DNA of 64,000 bases from Sphingobacteriales bacterium 39-19 (GTDB taxonomy: Bacteria > Bacteroidota > Bacteroidia > Chitinophagales > Chitinophagaceae), in NCBI GenBank assembly GCA_001898465.1, contig MKTX01000004.1, positions 62,001 through 126,000 on the forward strand, written 5' to 3'. Each line of letters starts with the position of its first letter. Position 1 is the stretch's first letter. The position numbers and the translations under genes were made by a program. Positions 36,233-45,332 of this stretch are shown in pieces. The notes under the pieces are model-generated. The model did no database searches, was not told the DNA's origin, and worked only from the letters and a program-made list of their open reading frames with translations.

Positions 36233-37957
36233 ATGAAACCGATCCTTTTACTTTTCATTTTAAACGCAAGCTGGCAATTTGGATTAGCACAATTAACAAG
36301 ATTCGAAAAATCGGGCGGTTTAGAATCTGCCCCTTATACCGAGGCCATAGACTGGTACCGGCAACTGGCAAAAAAAAGTAAGCAAATAAAAATAATGACC
36401 ATGGGCCCAACAGATGCAGGCTACCCCTTACATTTGGTATTGCTGAGTGCCGATGGCAGCTTTGAACCCCGCCAATGGAAAAAACAAAAAAAAGCAATTT
36501 ACTTTATACTGAATGGCATTCATCCCGGCGAACCGGATGGCATTGATGCTTCTATGATGCTGGCCCGTGACTACGTAAAACAAAAAATTAAACTCCCGTC
36601 TAATGTAGTTATCGCCATCATTCCTGTTTACAATATTGGAGGCGCCTTAAACCGAAATGCTTACAGCCGGGTAAATCAAAATGGGCCCTTACAATACGGC
36701 TTTAGAGGCAATGCACAAAACCTGGACCTAAACCGGGATTTTACAAAATGCGATAGCCGGAATGCAAAATCGTTTATTGAAATATTTCAATTTTTACAAC
36801 CCGATGTTTTTATTGATACACATGTAAGTGATGGGGCAGATTACCAGCATACGATGACCTTAATTACTACCCAGTACGATAAACTGGGTGGCGAACTGGG
36901 CTCATGGTTAAAAAATGAATTTGAACCAGGTATATATGCGGATATGAAAAAAAAGAAATGGGACCTGATCCCGTATGTAGATTTTGGAAATACCGATTTT
37001 AGTAAAGGCATGAAAATGTTTTATGAAACACCCCGGTATTCGTCGGGTTATGCAGCATTGTTTAATACCATTGGTTTTATTTCTGAAACACATATGCTGA
37101 AACCCTTTAAAGACAGGGTGCTGGCTACTTACGATTTATTAAAGACATTGGCAGATAAAACATCGCAAAATGCAGAAGCGATACTAAAAATGAGAAAAAA
37201 AGCAAATGAGGGGGTTTCCGCACAAAAACAATTTGCCCTAAGCTGGCAATGCGATAGTTCACAATCGGTAAAAATTGAATTTAAAGGGTACGAAAGTGAC
37301 AGTATGATGAGCCAGGCAACCGGGCTTATGAAAATGTATTACAACCACCGGAAACCGTTTACCCGCAATATTACATTTTATAATAGTTACCACCCCGCCA
37401 ATTGGATTGCTGCACCCAAAACTTATATCATCAAAAGAGGATATTACGAGGTAGCCGATTTGATGGCATTAAATGGCGTAAAAATGCGAACCTTACAAAA
37501 TGATAGTACTATGCTTGTAACTTCGTACCAGGTTGAATCTTACAAAAGTTACAACAGCCCATACGAAAAGCACCACAAAAACTATAATGTAACCATACAA
37601 TCCCGCACACAGTCAGTTCAATTTTTAAAAGGAGATTTTATGATAGACCTTAACCAGCCGGCAAACCGGTTTATCATTGAAATGCTGGAACCTACCGGCG
37701 ATGACAGTTATTTCTCCTGGAATTTTTTTGATGCTATTTTACAACAAAAAGAAGGGTATAGTGATTATCGCTGGGACGAATTGGCTGCCGGGGTTTTACA
37801 AAAAGACAGCACATTGCAGCAGGCACTTGAAACAAGAAAAAACAAGGATTCCCTGTTTGCAAAAAACAGTACCGCCATCCTGGATTTTATATACCGCCAT
37901 TCTCCTTATTTTGAAAATGCATTTAAGCAATACCCTGTATACCGGGTAGAACGATAA
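36233..37957 (+). CDS. Secreted M14-family zinc carboxypeptidase
   Basis: The protein has 574 aa with a signal peptide (ILLLFILNASWQFGLAQ). The zinc site of the M14 fold is visible as His and Glu in LNGIHPGEPDGIDASMM and the third ligand His in VFIDTHVSDGADYQH. The substrate-binding Arg/Asn segment is AQNLDLNRDFTKCDSRNAK. A Glu in IGFISETHMLKPFKDR is the likely catalytic acid. The C-terminal 230 residues are an additional domain I cannot name. It acts in the periplasm or outside. Confidence 0.88.
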   Translation: MKPILLLFILNASWQFGLAQLTRFEKSGGLESAPYTEAIDWYRQLAKKSKQIKIMTMGPTDAGYPLHLVLLSADGSFEPRQWKKQKKAIYFILNGIHPGEPDGIDASMMLARDYVKQKIKLPSNVVIAIIPVYNIGGALNRNAYSRVNQNGPLQYGFRGNAQNLDLNRDFTKCDSRNAKSFIEIFQFLQPDVFIDTHVSDGADYQHTMTLITTQYDKLGGELGSWLKNEFEPGIYADMKKKKWDLIPYVDFGNTDFSKGMKMFYETPRYSSGYAALFNTIGFISETHMLKPFKDRVLATYDLLKTLADKTSQNAEAILKMRKKANEGVSAQKQFALSWQCDSSQSVKIEFKGYESDSMMSQATGLMKMYYNHRKPFTRNITFYNSYHPANWIAAPKTYIIKRGYYEVADLMALNGVKMRTLQNDSTMLVTSYQVESYKSYNSPYEKHHKNYNVTIQSRTQSVQFLKGDFMIDLNQPANRFIIEMLEPTGDDSYFSWNFFDAILQQKEGYSDYRWDELAAGVLQKDSTLQQALETRKNKDSLFAKNSTAILDFIYRHSPYFENAFKQYPVYRVER

Positions 37958-38077
37958 AATAAAAAACGATGAACCCGGCTTAATTAAATATAATTAATTA
38001 AATTTCAACGATTTATAATTTTAATTATTCTTTCAAAATATTTCACCCGGGCCGTTACAAATCAAGCTGAAATGATT

Positions 38078-38085
38078 TACCTTTG
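38078..38085 (+). promoter_or_regulatory. rpsF operon -7 box (TACCTTTG)
   Basis: An exact TAnnTTTG match, 62 bases before the ATG at 38148. It lies upstream of an alternative frame opening at 38100. Confidence 0.6.
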
Positions 38086-38147
38086 CAACCCGTTTTTAAA
38101 TGAAGGCGGGATATTATAAACAAATTTTTAAAACAAAATCAGGGAAA

Positions 38148-38504
38148 ATGAGCAACTACGAATTGATGGTGATTTTTACCCCTGTGCTTTCTGAGGACGA
38201 TTTTAAAAACGCCCGGAATAAATTTGAGCAACTTGTAAAAGAAAACGGTGGCTCTGTTTTGCACAGTAATCCTTGGGGACTAAAATCACTGGCGTATCCC
38301 ATTGCCAAAAAGACTACAGGTATTTATTGGGTAATGGAATACAGTGCGCCAACCAGCTTCAATGAAAAGTTGAAAATTCAACTTTTACGTGACGAAAATG
38401 TAATGCGTCACATGTTTACTGTACTCGACAAATACGCCGTGGAGTACAATACCAAAAAGAGAAGTGGCGTATCATCTTCAAAAACTGAAACTGCGGAGGT
38501 ATAA
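38148..38504 (+). CDS. rpsF: 30S ribosomal protein S6
   Basis: From the ATG at 38148 the protein is 118 aa and begins [20 protein letters not shown]6 pairs with S18 on the 30S platform. The motif [17 protein letters not shown] is present, and the tail is Ser/Thr-rich. I reject the upstream start at 38100, which adds 16 residues unlike S6. The first gene of rpsF-rpsR-rplI; no ssb or priB gene is inserted. Confidence 0.96.
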   Translation: MSNYELMVIFTPVLSEDDFKNARNKFEQLVKENGGSVLHSNPWGLKSLAYPIAKKTTGIYWVMEYSAPTSFNEKLKIQLLRDENVMRHMFTVLDKYAVEYNTKKRSGVSSSKTETAEV

Positions 38505-38506
38505 TC

Positions 38507-38773
38507 ATGGCAAGAAACAATGAAATAAAATATCTTACAGCGATTAAAGCTGATAAGCGTCCAAAAAAATACTGCCGTTTTAAAAAAATGGGAATCCGCT
38601 ATGTGGATTACAAAGACGGAGATTTTTTGAAGAAATTCTTAAACGAACAAGGAAAGCTATTGCCCCGCCGCCTTACCGGAAACTCATTAAAGTTTCAGCG
38701 TAAAGTAAGCGAAGCTGTAAAAAAAGCACGCCAAATGGCAATTCTTCCTTACGTAACCGATTTATTAAAATAA
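38507..38773 (+). CDS. rpsR: 30S ribosomal protein S18
   Basis: The protein has 88 aa and binds as a dimer with S6. Typical text is [17 protein letters not shown] and [35 protein letters not shown] (shown as two ends of one block at residues 53-83). The start is 2 bases after the rpsF stop codon. No zinc-binding cysteine pair is present: only one Cys (residue 22) is seen. Confidence 0.96.
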   Translation: MARNNEIKYLTAIKADKRPKKYCRFKKMGIRYVDYKDGDFLKKFLNEQGKLLPRRLTGNSLKFQRKVSEAVKKARQMAILPYVTDLLK

Positions 38774-38845
38774 ATTTTTCACCACCCTAATCCTTCAATG
38801 GAGAAAGTTCTGTGTAAAAACGGAATTGGGTAAAAATGCAACACG

Positions 38846-39292
38846 ATGCAGGTAATATTAATTCAGGATGTAAACAACCTGGGCGGCGCCAATGAACTGG
38901 TAACCGTAAAGAACGGGTATGGCCGTAATTTTCTTATCCCCCGCAAATTGGCGGTAGAAGCAAGCCCTACAAACCTGAAACAATTAGACGAAAGGATGAA
39001 ACAATTCGCTAAGAAAGAAGCTAAATTATTAGCAGAGATCAATAGCGTAATTAAAGTACTACAAGATGGGCCATTAAAAATTGGCGCTAAAACAGGAACC
39101 AGTGGTAAAATATTTGGTAGCGTAACCAGTGTACAAATTGCACGTGCTATTAAAGAACAAAAAGGTTACGAAATAGATCGTCGCCGTATTACCATTTTAG
39201 ATGAAGTAAAAGAATTGGGTACTTTTAAGGCTAAAGTTGACTTTGGTAACGGAAATGAAACCGAACTTGAATTTGAAGTAGTTTCTGAGTAA
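38846..39292 (+). CDS. rplI: 50S ribosomal protein L9
   Basis: The protein has 148 aa. The N-terminal RNA-binding domain is QVILIQDVNNLGGANELVTV followed by KNGYGRNFLIPRKLAV; a long helix and C-terminal domain follow (KTGTSGKIFGSVTSVQIARAI). It binds the base of the L1 stalk. It is 72 bases after rpsR, with a strong terminator 26 bases downstream, and ends the operon. Confidence 0.96.
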   Translation: MQVILIQDVNNLGGANELVTVKNGYGRNFLIPRKLAVEASPTNLKQLDERMKQFAKKEAKLLAEINSVIKVLQDGPLKIGAKTGTSGKIFGSVTSVQIARAIKEQKGYEIDRRRITILDEVKELGTFKAKVDFGNGNETELEFEVVSE

Positions 39293-39318
39293 TACACTAA
39301 TTATCAATTAATTACAAA

Positions 39319-39345
39319 AGATCGCCAGCTGGCGGTCTTTTTTTA
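39319..39345 (+). terminator. Intrinsic terminator of the rpsF-rpsR-rplI operon
   Basis: A stem from 39319-39326 with 39331-39338, loop AGCT, is followed by seven T. Confidence 0.9.
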
Positions 39346-39390
39346 TGCTAAAAAAAGCTTATTAATGTGAATTTATCCGGTAAAAAATCA

Positions 39391-39419
39391 TTGCTATATG
39401 AAATAATATATTAAATTTG
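39391..39419 (+). promoter_or_regulatory. Promoter of the RRM gene (TTG, 18 bases, TAAATTTG)
   Basis: TAAATTTG (39412-39419) fits TAnnTTTG, with a TTG at 39391-39393. The leader to the ATG at 39539 would be about 110 bases, long for this window. Confidence 0.6.
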
Positions 39420-39538
39420 CGGTGCTTTAATGGTTTTTGTTTTGCCACAGTTAGCTGATGTTGTATTAAACCCTCAGTTCATTGTTTCACACTAAGTCAT
39501 TATGGTTTTTAAAACATTTTTTTAAACAAAGTATTACA

Positions 39539-39946
39539 ATGAACATTTACGTAGGTAATTTGAGCTGGTCAATGACTGACAGCGACCTAAACGACCTTTT
39601 TATACAGTTTGGAACTGTATCAAGTGCAAAAATTCTTAAAGACAAAATGAGTGGCCGTAGTAAAGGTTTCGGATTCGTAGAAATGGAAAACGATGAAGAA
39701 GCTAAAGCTGCTATTGCTAACTTAAATGAAACTGAAATTCAGGGTCGCAAAATTGTGGTTAATGAATCACAACCACGTCCTGAAGGAGAATTTAAAAAAC
39801 GCTCTGGTAGTTTTGGCAGCGGCGGTAATCGTGGCGGCGGCGGCGGAAGTCGTGGCGGTTACGGTGGCGGCGGAAGTCGTGGCGGTGGTTATGGCGGTGG
39901 AAACCGTGGTGGCTACAGCGGCAACAGAGAATCAAGAGATTATTAA
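39539..39946 (+). CDS. RRM RNA-binding protein with Gly/Arg-rich tail
   Basis: From the ATG at 39539 the protein is 135 aa. A single RNA-recognition motif covers residues 1-80. RNP2 is NIYVGNLSW and RNP1 is KGFGFVEM. The tail (about residues 92-132) consists of RGG, GGGSRGG and GGYGGG units, like eukaryotic and cyanobacterial Gly-rich RNA-binding proteins. In bacteria this family is often cold-induced; a long leader fits post-transcriptional control, but that is inference. The frame is open upstream from 39482, but that part is not RRM-like. Confidence 0.92.
   Translation: MNIYVGNLSWSMTDSDLNDLFIQFGTVSSAKILKDKMSGRSKGFGFVEMENDEEAKAAIANLNETEIQGRKIVVNESQPRPEGEFKKRSGSFGSGGNRGGGGGSRGGYGGGGSRGGGYGGGNRGGYSGNRESRDY
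39820..39930 (+). repeat. Imperfect GGC/GGT-rich tandem repeats coding the RGG tail
   Basis: Units like GGCGGCGGAAGTCGTGGCGG recur two or three times with changes. This kind of repeat can change in number by slippage. Confidence 0.7.
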
Positions 39947-39972
39947 TCAACTTTCTGTTATTAAATAATTGG

Positions 39973-40006
39973 AACCTCTTCAAAAAAAAATTGAAGAGGT
40001 TTTTTT
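39973..40006 (+). terminator. Intrinsic terminator after the RRM gene
   Basis: AACCTCTTCAA (39973-39983) pairs with TTGAAGAGGTT (39991-40001), then a T-run to 40006. Confidence 0.9.
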
Positions 40007-40025
40007 ATGCTAATGAGTTATAAAA

Positions 40026-40055
40026 AAAACGCAGGCTATAAAACTGCGTTTTTTA
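40026..40055. terminator. Bidirectional terminator before the convergent glycosidase-like gene
   Basis: AAAACGCAG (to 40034) pairs with CTGCGTTTT (40044-40052), with A-run and T-run on either side, so it works for both strands. It serves the minus-strand gene ending at 40080. Confidence 0.8.
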
Positions 40056-40079
40056 AAAATCAGGTAATCCGTGCTCTTA

Positions 40080-41975
40080 TCATTTTACAATTTGCAATTT
40101 CATACTATAACTTTGTTCTTCTGCATTAAGCTTAAATATATACATCCCCCGGGCCAATGAAGCGGGTATTTGTAAAGGCAATGTATGGCTGCCTGTACTT
40201 AAACCAATAGCAGGTAATACCCGTGCAATATATCTTCCGGCTGCATCATATAAATCGCCCGAGAGTTGAACCCGCTTACGAATATTGATCTGTAATTGGG
40301 CATTCGCATGTACCGGGTTCGGAAAAACATTCCAGGAAAAAACACGATCTACCGCAGGCGTTACCGTACCCGGGTTATTGATTGCCAATACTTCAAAATT
40401 ACTTTTTAAGAAAATGGGAGATCCTGTAAGGTTAATATTTGTTTTTGGAATACTATTCATTAACCCGGTACTGCTATAATTCCAATCGAATTTATATAAT
40501 ACAGCATTTACATTTATACCGCCAGGGAAATTATAAACTGCCGAAGCTGTTTCTGAATTATCAATACTTGTTTTTGCCCATAATACCAGGATGATTTCTC
40601 CAACCCCGTTTTTAAATGCCCCCCCATCAATATTGGCGGGCAAAGCCAAAGTACGTGTAAAGCCAGAATCAAAATGATACCCCTTTAGTAAATCGGCCGT
40701 TGTTTTAAAAGCCAGGCCACCTTCTGAAAATTGCTGGTTGTATTGGCCCCCGTTCCATAAAGGGCCAATTCCTTTTAAATTGGTATATAAACCCATCAGG
40801 CTAAACGGGTCAGTGGCGCTGCCATAATTATCATAATCGCCCAGGCAATAAACCTGGGTTTGCCATAATCCTTTTTTCTGGCTTTCCACCAGGCTTTTAA
40901 TCATAAAATTTCGTTGGGCTTCCACGCCGCCAAATATACCATTGATGTTTTTCCGGGATGTATTGATTTCTGTTGTAATCATTAATTTCCGGGGATATGT
41001 TACGCCATTATATCCACGATTGGCAAGCACCTGGTTCATTCCATCAATTTTACTTGCATAAAATTCCAGGGCCTTATCGGAATGGCGATTGATAACACCC
41101 ATATCCAGGTAAGGATAACAATGAATACTCACACAATCAAAGTAGGCACCTCCTTTATTGGGATAGGAACCTGTTACAGTACCATCCGAAGGATTATCGG
41201 TATAACGCAATAATGCATCTAAAAAACTTGGATAGCCAATGCCACCGGGTGTTACATAAGCTGAAGGATCTACCGATTTTATTACTTCGTAACTAATTCT
41301 CAGTAAACGGATATACCGGTAAATAGGAACATATATGTTTTTAAGTTCGCATGTTTTGGGTGCATGATCCCACCAGTTACCCAGCGGATCACCACTTGGC
41401 CTCCAGCCAATTAAGCCCCAATCCTGGTCGGGTTCATTTACAATCTCCCAAAACTTTACATACTGTTTATAGGTTTTGGCAAGGTTGTATATATAAACTG
41501 CATAATAATTATTTTCATTTACCGGGGTTCCATTTGCGCCGCCATCCCAAATGGGCTCATACATATTGGCATATAATTTCGAGCTGTTGCTGCATCCTTC
41601 ATAAAAACTATTATCAGCATGTGAAGCAGCCACGGGTAAATCAACAAACAAAGTAAGATTAGAAGCGCCAATAGAACTGAAATGCTGAAACCGGTCGTTT
41701 AAAATACCAATTCCCCACTGCTCTGTAAATTGTTCATACACTTTGGGGCGCAAGGTATTGGCTCCTGCCCCTTTTATATTCAGTGAAGGATTGCCTACCG
41801 CAATGTTCGACATGGCCTGGTCGTCCCATGAGCCATCATACCAACCCAAATTTACGCCATACCCAAAAATGCCGGTATAGGCATCCACACGGGTTTGTGC
41901 ATTAAAACTTATTTGTGAAAATAGCGGTAAGCCTGTCATTAAAAATAAGGCTAGCAAAAAGGAACGTGGTTTCAT
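40080..41975 (-). CDS. Secreted clan GH-A-like glycoside hydrolase with T9SS sorting domain
   Basis: The protein has 631 aa with a signal peptide (FLLALFLMTGLPLFSQ). A TIM-barrel-like domain follows, with a likely acid/base Glu in KFWEIVNEPDQDWG (the WNEP-type motif of clan GH-A) and a likely nucleophile Glu in KLMITTEINTSRK. The CVSIHCYPYLD strand lies between them. A beta-rich domain follows, and the end is a T9SS type A sorting domain (VFPNPVHANAQLQINIRK to ARGMYIFKLNAEE). The GH family and the sugar bond cannot be told by eye; GH39 or GH5 relatives are candidates. It is solitary, with no SusC/SusD pair nearby. Confidence 0.8.
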   Translation of the reverse strand: MKPRSFLLALFLMTGLPLFSQISFNAQTRVDAYTGIFGYGVNLGWYDGSWDDQAMSNIAVGNPSLNIKGAGANTLRPKVYEQFTEQWGIGILNDRFQHFSSIGASNLTLFVDLPVAASHADNSFYEGCSNSSKLYANMYEPIWDGGANGTPVNENNYYAVYIYNLAKTYKQYVKFWEIVNEPDQDWGLIGWRPSGDPLGNWWDHAPKTCELKNIYVPIYRYIRLLRISYEVIKSVDPSAYVTPGGIGYPSFLDALLRYTDNPSDGTVTGSYPNKGGAYFDCVSIHCYPYLDMGVINRHSDKALEFYASKIDGMNQVLANRGYNGVTYPRKLMITTEINTSRKNINGIFGGVEAQRNFMIKSLVESQKKGLWQTQVYCLGDYDNYGSATDPFSLMGLYTNLKGIGPLWNGGQYNQQFSEGGLAFKTTADLLKGYHFDSGFTRTLALPANIDGGAFKNGVGEIILVLWAKTSIDNSETASAVYNFPGGINVNAVLYKFDWNYSSTGLMNSIPKTNINLTGSPIFLKSNFEVLAINNPGTVTPAVDRVFSWNVFPNPVHANAQLQINIRKRVQLSGDLYDAAGRYIARVLPAIGLSTGSHTLPLQIPASLARGMYIFKLNAEEQSYSMKLQIVK

Positions 41976-42285
41976 AAGAAATAGATAAGCGGTGTTTCAA
42001 AACAAGAACCATGCAAAACTGCAAATGCAACAGAAATCATTTTGTAGTTCAAACTACAGAAAATTTGTAGTTACAAAAATCGGTTTCGGGCTGCCCAATC
42101 CTGCAGAATCATAACGATAAAAGCCTGCCCTTATTGCTCATAAAACACAGTATGGATAAGGCTCTGCGAAAAATAAGAACTTAAATTATTCAGGATCATC
42201 GTATTCATAAAAAAAATAAATAAAATCAATTTATGTAAAAGGATTCATTACGTCATCCTTTACCAAACATGCAAAACAATTACAT
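41976..42285. promoter_or_regulatory. Divergent intergenic region with two adjacent palindromes
   Basis: This 310-base gap separates divergent genes. It holds TGTAGTT-CA-AACTACA (42043-42058, perfect 7-bp arms) and TTTGTA-GT-TACAAA (42064-42077, perfect 6-bp arms), both carrying TTGTAGTT. They look like paired operator sites. No ORF or RNA gene was seen in the rest. Confidence 0.45.
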
Positions 42286-44073
42286 ATGAAAAAAATTAGT
42301 ATGGCTTTATTGCCACTTATCTTTTTATTACAAGCATTTGCCCAACCCGATGAAAAAGTTAGCACCTCCTCATCGCTTAAAAGCGTTACCGTTTACAGGG
42401 CCGGCGCTGAAATGAACCATACTGCAAATGCCTATTTAAAACAAGGCAATACAGAATTTAAAATAGATGGTATCAGCAGCTACCCGGACCTTAACAGCAT
42501 CCAGGTTAAATGCCCATCAACCATTACCATTCTTAGTTTAGAGTATGGAAATGATTATTTAAAAGAAGAAGATGTAAGCAGTGTAAAAAAATGGAAGGAT
42601 TCACTTACCCTGGTAAGTGATGAAATAAAGAAATTAGATATTCTCATTTTATCGCAAAATGAATTGCTGGATGTTTTAAAAACAAATAAGGAAGTAAAGG
42701 GCAGCCAGGCCGGCCTAAGTGTAACAGAACTGGTAAAGCTGATGGATTATTATGAATTAAAAAGTATAGAAATAAGAAACCGGCTGCTGCTTAATAACAG
42801 CAAAAAAGGCAAATTACAACAAACACAAAACCGGTTATCTCAACAAATAAATGAAGAGCAAAATAAGAACACAAAAACAGGAGGCAGGCTTACTTTGCAA
42901 TTATATGTTTCCGCTGCCGGGAACAGTAATTTCGACATCAGTTATATTACCCGTAATGCTTACTGGACGCCCTATTATGATATTAAAACAGAAAATATTA
43001 AAAGCCCTTTAAAATTTATTTATAAGGCAAAAATTTCTCAAACTACAGGAATAGACTGGAAGAAAGTAAAACTTTCCTTATCCACTTCTACCCCATCGAG
43101 CTTTGGCAATGCCCCCCTTTTAAAAACATGGTTCTTAAGTTATATTAATCCTTACCGGGCAATGAATAACAGCCTGAAAAAAACGAATACTATACCCGGG
43201 ATTGCAGGCGCCTCCTCTCAATTAAGCGAAGTGGTAATTACCGGATACCGAAATGATAAGCCTGCCCAGGACATTGTGTATGTAGTGAATGGAAATTTAA
43301 TGAGCAAATCAGAATTCTCAAAATTTACGCCGCAAGCTATTAAAAGTACCGAAACACTGTCATCACAAGATGCGATGGCCATATATGGCGGCATGGCAAG
43401 TGGCGGAGCCGTAATTGTTACATTAAAAGATGGCCTGGATGATTATGTATCGGTAAGTGAAAGCACCCTGGATATAACATATGATATAGATATACCTTAC
43501 GATGTACCCACCACAGGTAAACCACAAATCGCCACATTAAAAGAAACCTCGGTACCAGCCTTATATAAATATTATACGGTTCCAAAATTAGACAGGGATG
43601 TGTATTTACTGGCAGAAATAGCCAATTGGCAAACACTGAATTTACTCCCTGGCGAAGCCAATATTATTTTTGAAGGAACTTATATTGGTAAATCTTTTAT
43701 TGATCCGGCCAGCACCAGTGATACGTTAAACTTTACATTAGGCACCGATAAACGGGTGATTGTAAAAAGAGAAAAACTGGTGGATTATAGCAGTACTAAG
43801 TTTTTAGGATCAAACAAACTGCAAACCCTGGCTTATGATATTACGGTGAAAAATAATAAGAAAGAAGCCATCCAGATTATTGTAAAAGATCAATACCCCA
43901 TTAGCAGTAACAAAGAAATTGAAGTTGATTTACTGGAAAGCAGTGGAGGAACCGTAAATGAAGAAATAGGCGTAGTAACCTGGATTTTGAATATTGACCC
44001 CGGGCAAAGCAAGAAACTGAGAATAAGTTATGCTGCCAAATATCCGAAAAACAAAGTGATCAACTTTAATTAA
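42286..44073 (+). CDS. DUF4139 (MuiA-like) protein with TonB-plug-like insertion
   Basis: The protein has 595 aa with a signal peptide (ALLPLIFLLQAFAQ). A DUF4140-type N-terminal domain (SLKSVTVYRAGAEMNHTA) and a coiled coil at about 95-200 come first. The DUF4139 beta domain begins at about 204 (LQLYVSAAGNSNFDISYI, NAYWTPYYDIKT) and resumes at about 390. Between them, residues 311-384 read like the plug of a SusC/TonB-dependent receptor: LSEVVITGY, then VVNGNLMSKSEFSKFTP, then MAIYGGMASGGAVIVTLKDG. Function is unknown; DUF4139 proteins are envelope proteins. It is flanked by a palindromic region upstream and a terminator downstream. Confidence 0.85.
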   Translation: MKKISMALLPLIFLLQAFAQPDEKVSTSSSLKSVTVYRAGAEMNHTANAYLKQGNTEFKIDGISSYPDLNSIQVKCPSTITILSLEYGNDYLKEEDVSSVKKWKDSLTLVSDEIKKLDILILSQNELLDVLKTNKEVKGSQAGLSVTELVKLMDYYELKSIEIRNRLLLNNSKKGKLQQTQNRLSQQINEEQNKNTKTGGRLTLQLYVSAAGNSNFDISYITRNAYWTPYYDIKTENIKSPLKFIYKAKISQTTGIDWKKVKLSLSTSTPSSFGNAPLLKTWFLSYINPYRAMNNSLKKTNTIPGIAGASSQLSEVVITGYRNDKPAQDIVYVVNGNLMSKSEFSKFTPQAIKSTETLSSQDAMAIYGGMASGGAVIVTLKDGLDDYVSVSESTLDITYDIDIPYDVPTTGKPQIATLKETSVPALYKYYTVPKLDRDVYLLAEIANWQTLNLLPGEANIIFEGTYIGKSFIDPASTSDTLNFTLGTDKRVIVKREKLVDYSSTKFLGSNKLQTLAYDITVKNNKKEAIQIIVKDQYPISSNKEIEVDLLESSGGTVNEEIGVVTWILNIDPGQSKKLRISYAAKYPKNKVINFN

Positions 44074-44090
44074 AAATCTCTTCTCATTAA

Positions 44091-44116
44091 AAATACCTGT
44101 CGTTGGACAGGTATTT
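44091..44116. terminator. Intrinsic terminator after the DUF4139 gene
   Basis: AAATACCTGTC (44091-44101) pairs with GACAGGTATTT (44106-44116) around a 4-base loop. Confidence 0.85.
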
Positions 44117-44184
44117 TACGGTATAATCCAATGGATACGTTTTCTTAACTGATATTCCCATTTTTCACAATAACTCTACTATCT

Positions 44185-44192
44185 TATCTTTG
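44185..44192 (+). promoter_or_regulatory. sucD -7 box (TATCTTTG)
   Basis: An exact TAnnTTTG match, 37 bases before the sucD ATG. Confidence 0.6.
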
Positions 44193-44229
44193 CGGCAACT
44201 CAACACAAAATATACTATAAAAATAAATT

Positions 44230-45105
44230 ATGTCAGTATTAGTAAATAAAGATTCAAAAGTAATAGTACAAGGATTTACCGGTACAGAAGGAACTTTTCA
44301 TGCGACTCAAATGATCGAATACGGTACACTGGTAGTGGGCGGAGTAACACCCGGTAAAGGTGGCACTACCCATTTAGACAGGCCTGTATTTAATACCGTA
44401 AGCGATGCGGTAAAAGAAACAGGAGCGAATGTAAGTATCATTTTTGTACCCCCGGCATTTGCAGCAGATGCTATTATGGAAGCAGCAGATGCAGGAATAG
44501 CTTTAGTAGTATGTATTACCGAAGGCATACCTGTACAAGATATGGTGAATGTGAAAAATATTTTAGCAGAATCAAATACCCGTCTTATTGGGCCAAACTG
44601 CCCAGGGGTTATCACTGCCGATGAATGCAAAGTAGGGATTATGCCCGGCTTCATTTTTAAGAAAGGGCGTATCGGTATTGTATCTAAATCGGGGACGCTT
44701 ACTTATGAAGCAGCCGACCAGGTAGCTAAAGCGGGATTGGGTATTTCTACTGCCATTGGTATTGGAGGCGATCCTATTATCGGTACAACTACCAAACAGG
44801 CTGTAGAATTATTTATGAATGATCCCGAAACAGATGCCATTGTAATGATTGGTGAAATTGGTGGAGGAATGGAAGCCGAAGCCGCAGAATACATAAAAAG
44901 TACCGGGAATAAAAAACCGGTAGTAGGTTTTATTGCCGGCCAAACAGCACCTCCCGGCCGCAGGATGGGGCATGCCGGTGCCATTGTAGGGGGTGCCGAA
45001 GATACCGCCGCAGCAAAAATGAAAATAATGGGTGAATGCGGAATTCATGTGGTAGCCAGCCCGGCCGATATCGGCAAAACCATGGCTGAAGTACTGAAAA
45101 AATAA
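44230..45105 (+). CDS. sucD: Succinyl-CoA synthetase alpha subunit
   Basis: The protein has 291 aa. With SucC it makes succinate and a nucleoside triphosphate from succinyl-CoA. The CoA-binding start [20 protein letters not shown] is followed by GGVTPGKGG. The phosphorylated His is in [12 protein letters not shown] near residue 248, and the conserved [11 protein letters not shown] segment is present. sucC is not adjacent: the gene has its own promoter and terminator. Confidence 0.97.
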   Translation: MSVLVNKDSKVIVQGFTGTEGTFHATQMIEYGTLVVGGVTPGKGGTTHLDRPVFNTVSDAVKETGANVSIIFVPPAFAADAIMEAADAGIALVVCITEGIPVQDMVNVKNILAESNTRLIGPNCPGVITADECKVGIMPGFIFKKGRIGIVSKSGTLTYEAADQVAKAGLGISTAIGIGGDPIIGTTTKQAVELFMNDPETDAIVMIGEIGGGMEAEAAEYIKSTGNKKPVVGFIAGQTAPPGRRMGHAGAIVGGAEDTAAAKMKIMGECGIHVVASPADIGKTMAEVLKK

Positions 45106-45126
45106 TAAATTTAAATTCATTCAATA

Positions 45127-45152
45127 GCCGGCTGCCTGCAGCCGGCATTTTT
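45127..45152 (+). terminator. Intrinsic terminator after sucD
   Basis: GCCGGCTGC (45127-45135) pairs with GCAGCCGGC (45138-45146), then five T. A GC-rich, 9-bp stem. Confidence 0.85.
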
Positions 45153-45332
45153 ATACTTGCCAAATAATGAACTTCTATTTTTAGCCTGGTATTTGTGTAA
45201 TTTGATTCTATAAATCATCTTACTAAAAAATGAATACGTATGTATGCCATGATAAGCACAGGCCCTGGCCAATTGATAACTACCGTTATAAAATGGATTA
45301 ACTTGTATTTGCAAATCAAAAAACCACTTAGC

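Noticed and set aside
45240..45332. Earlier start of the macroglobulin gene
   Set aside because: The upstream 31 codons lack a signal peptide; the ATG at 45333 gives a clean one.
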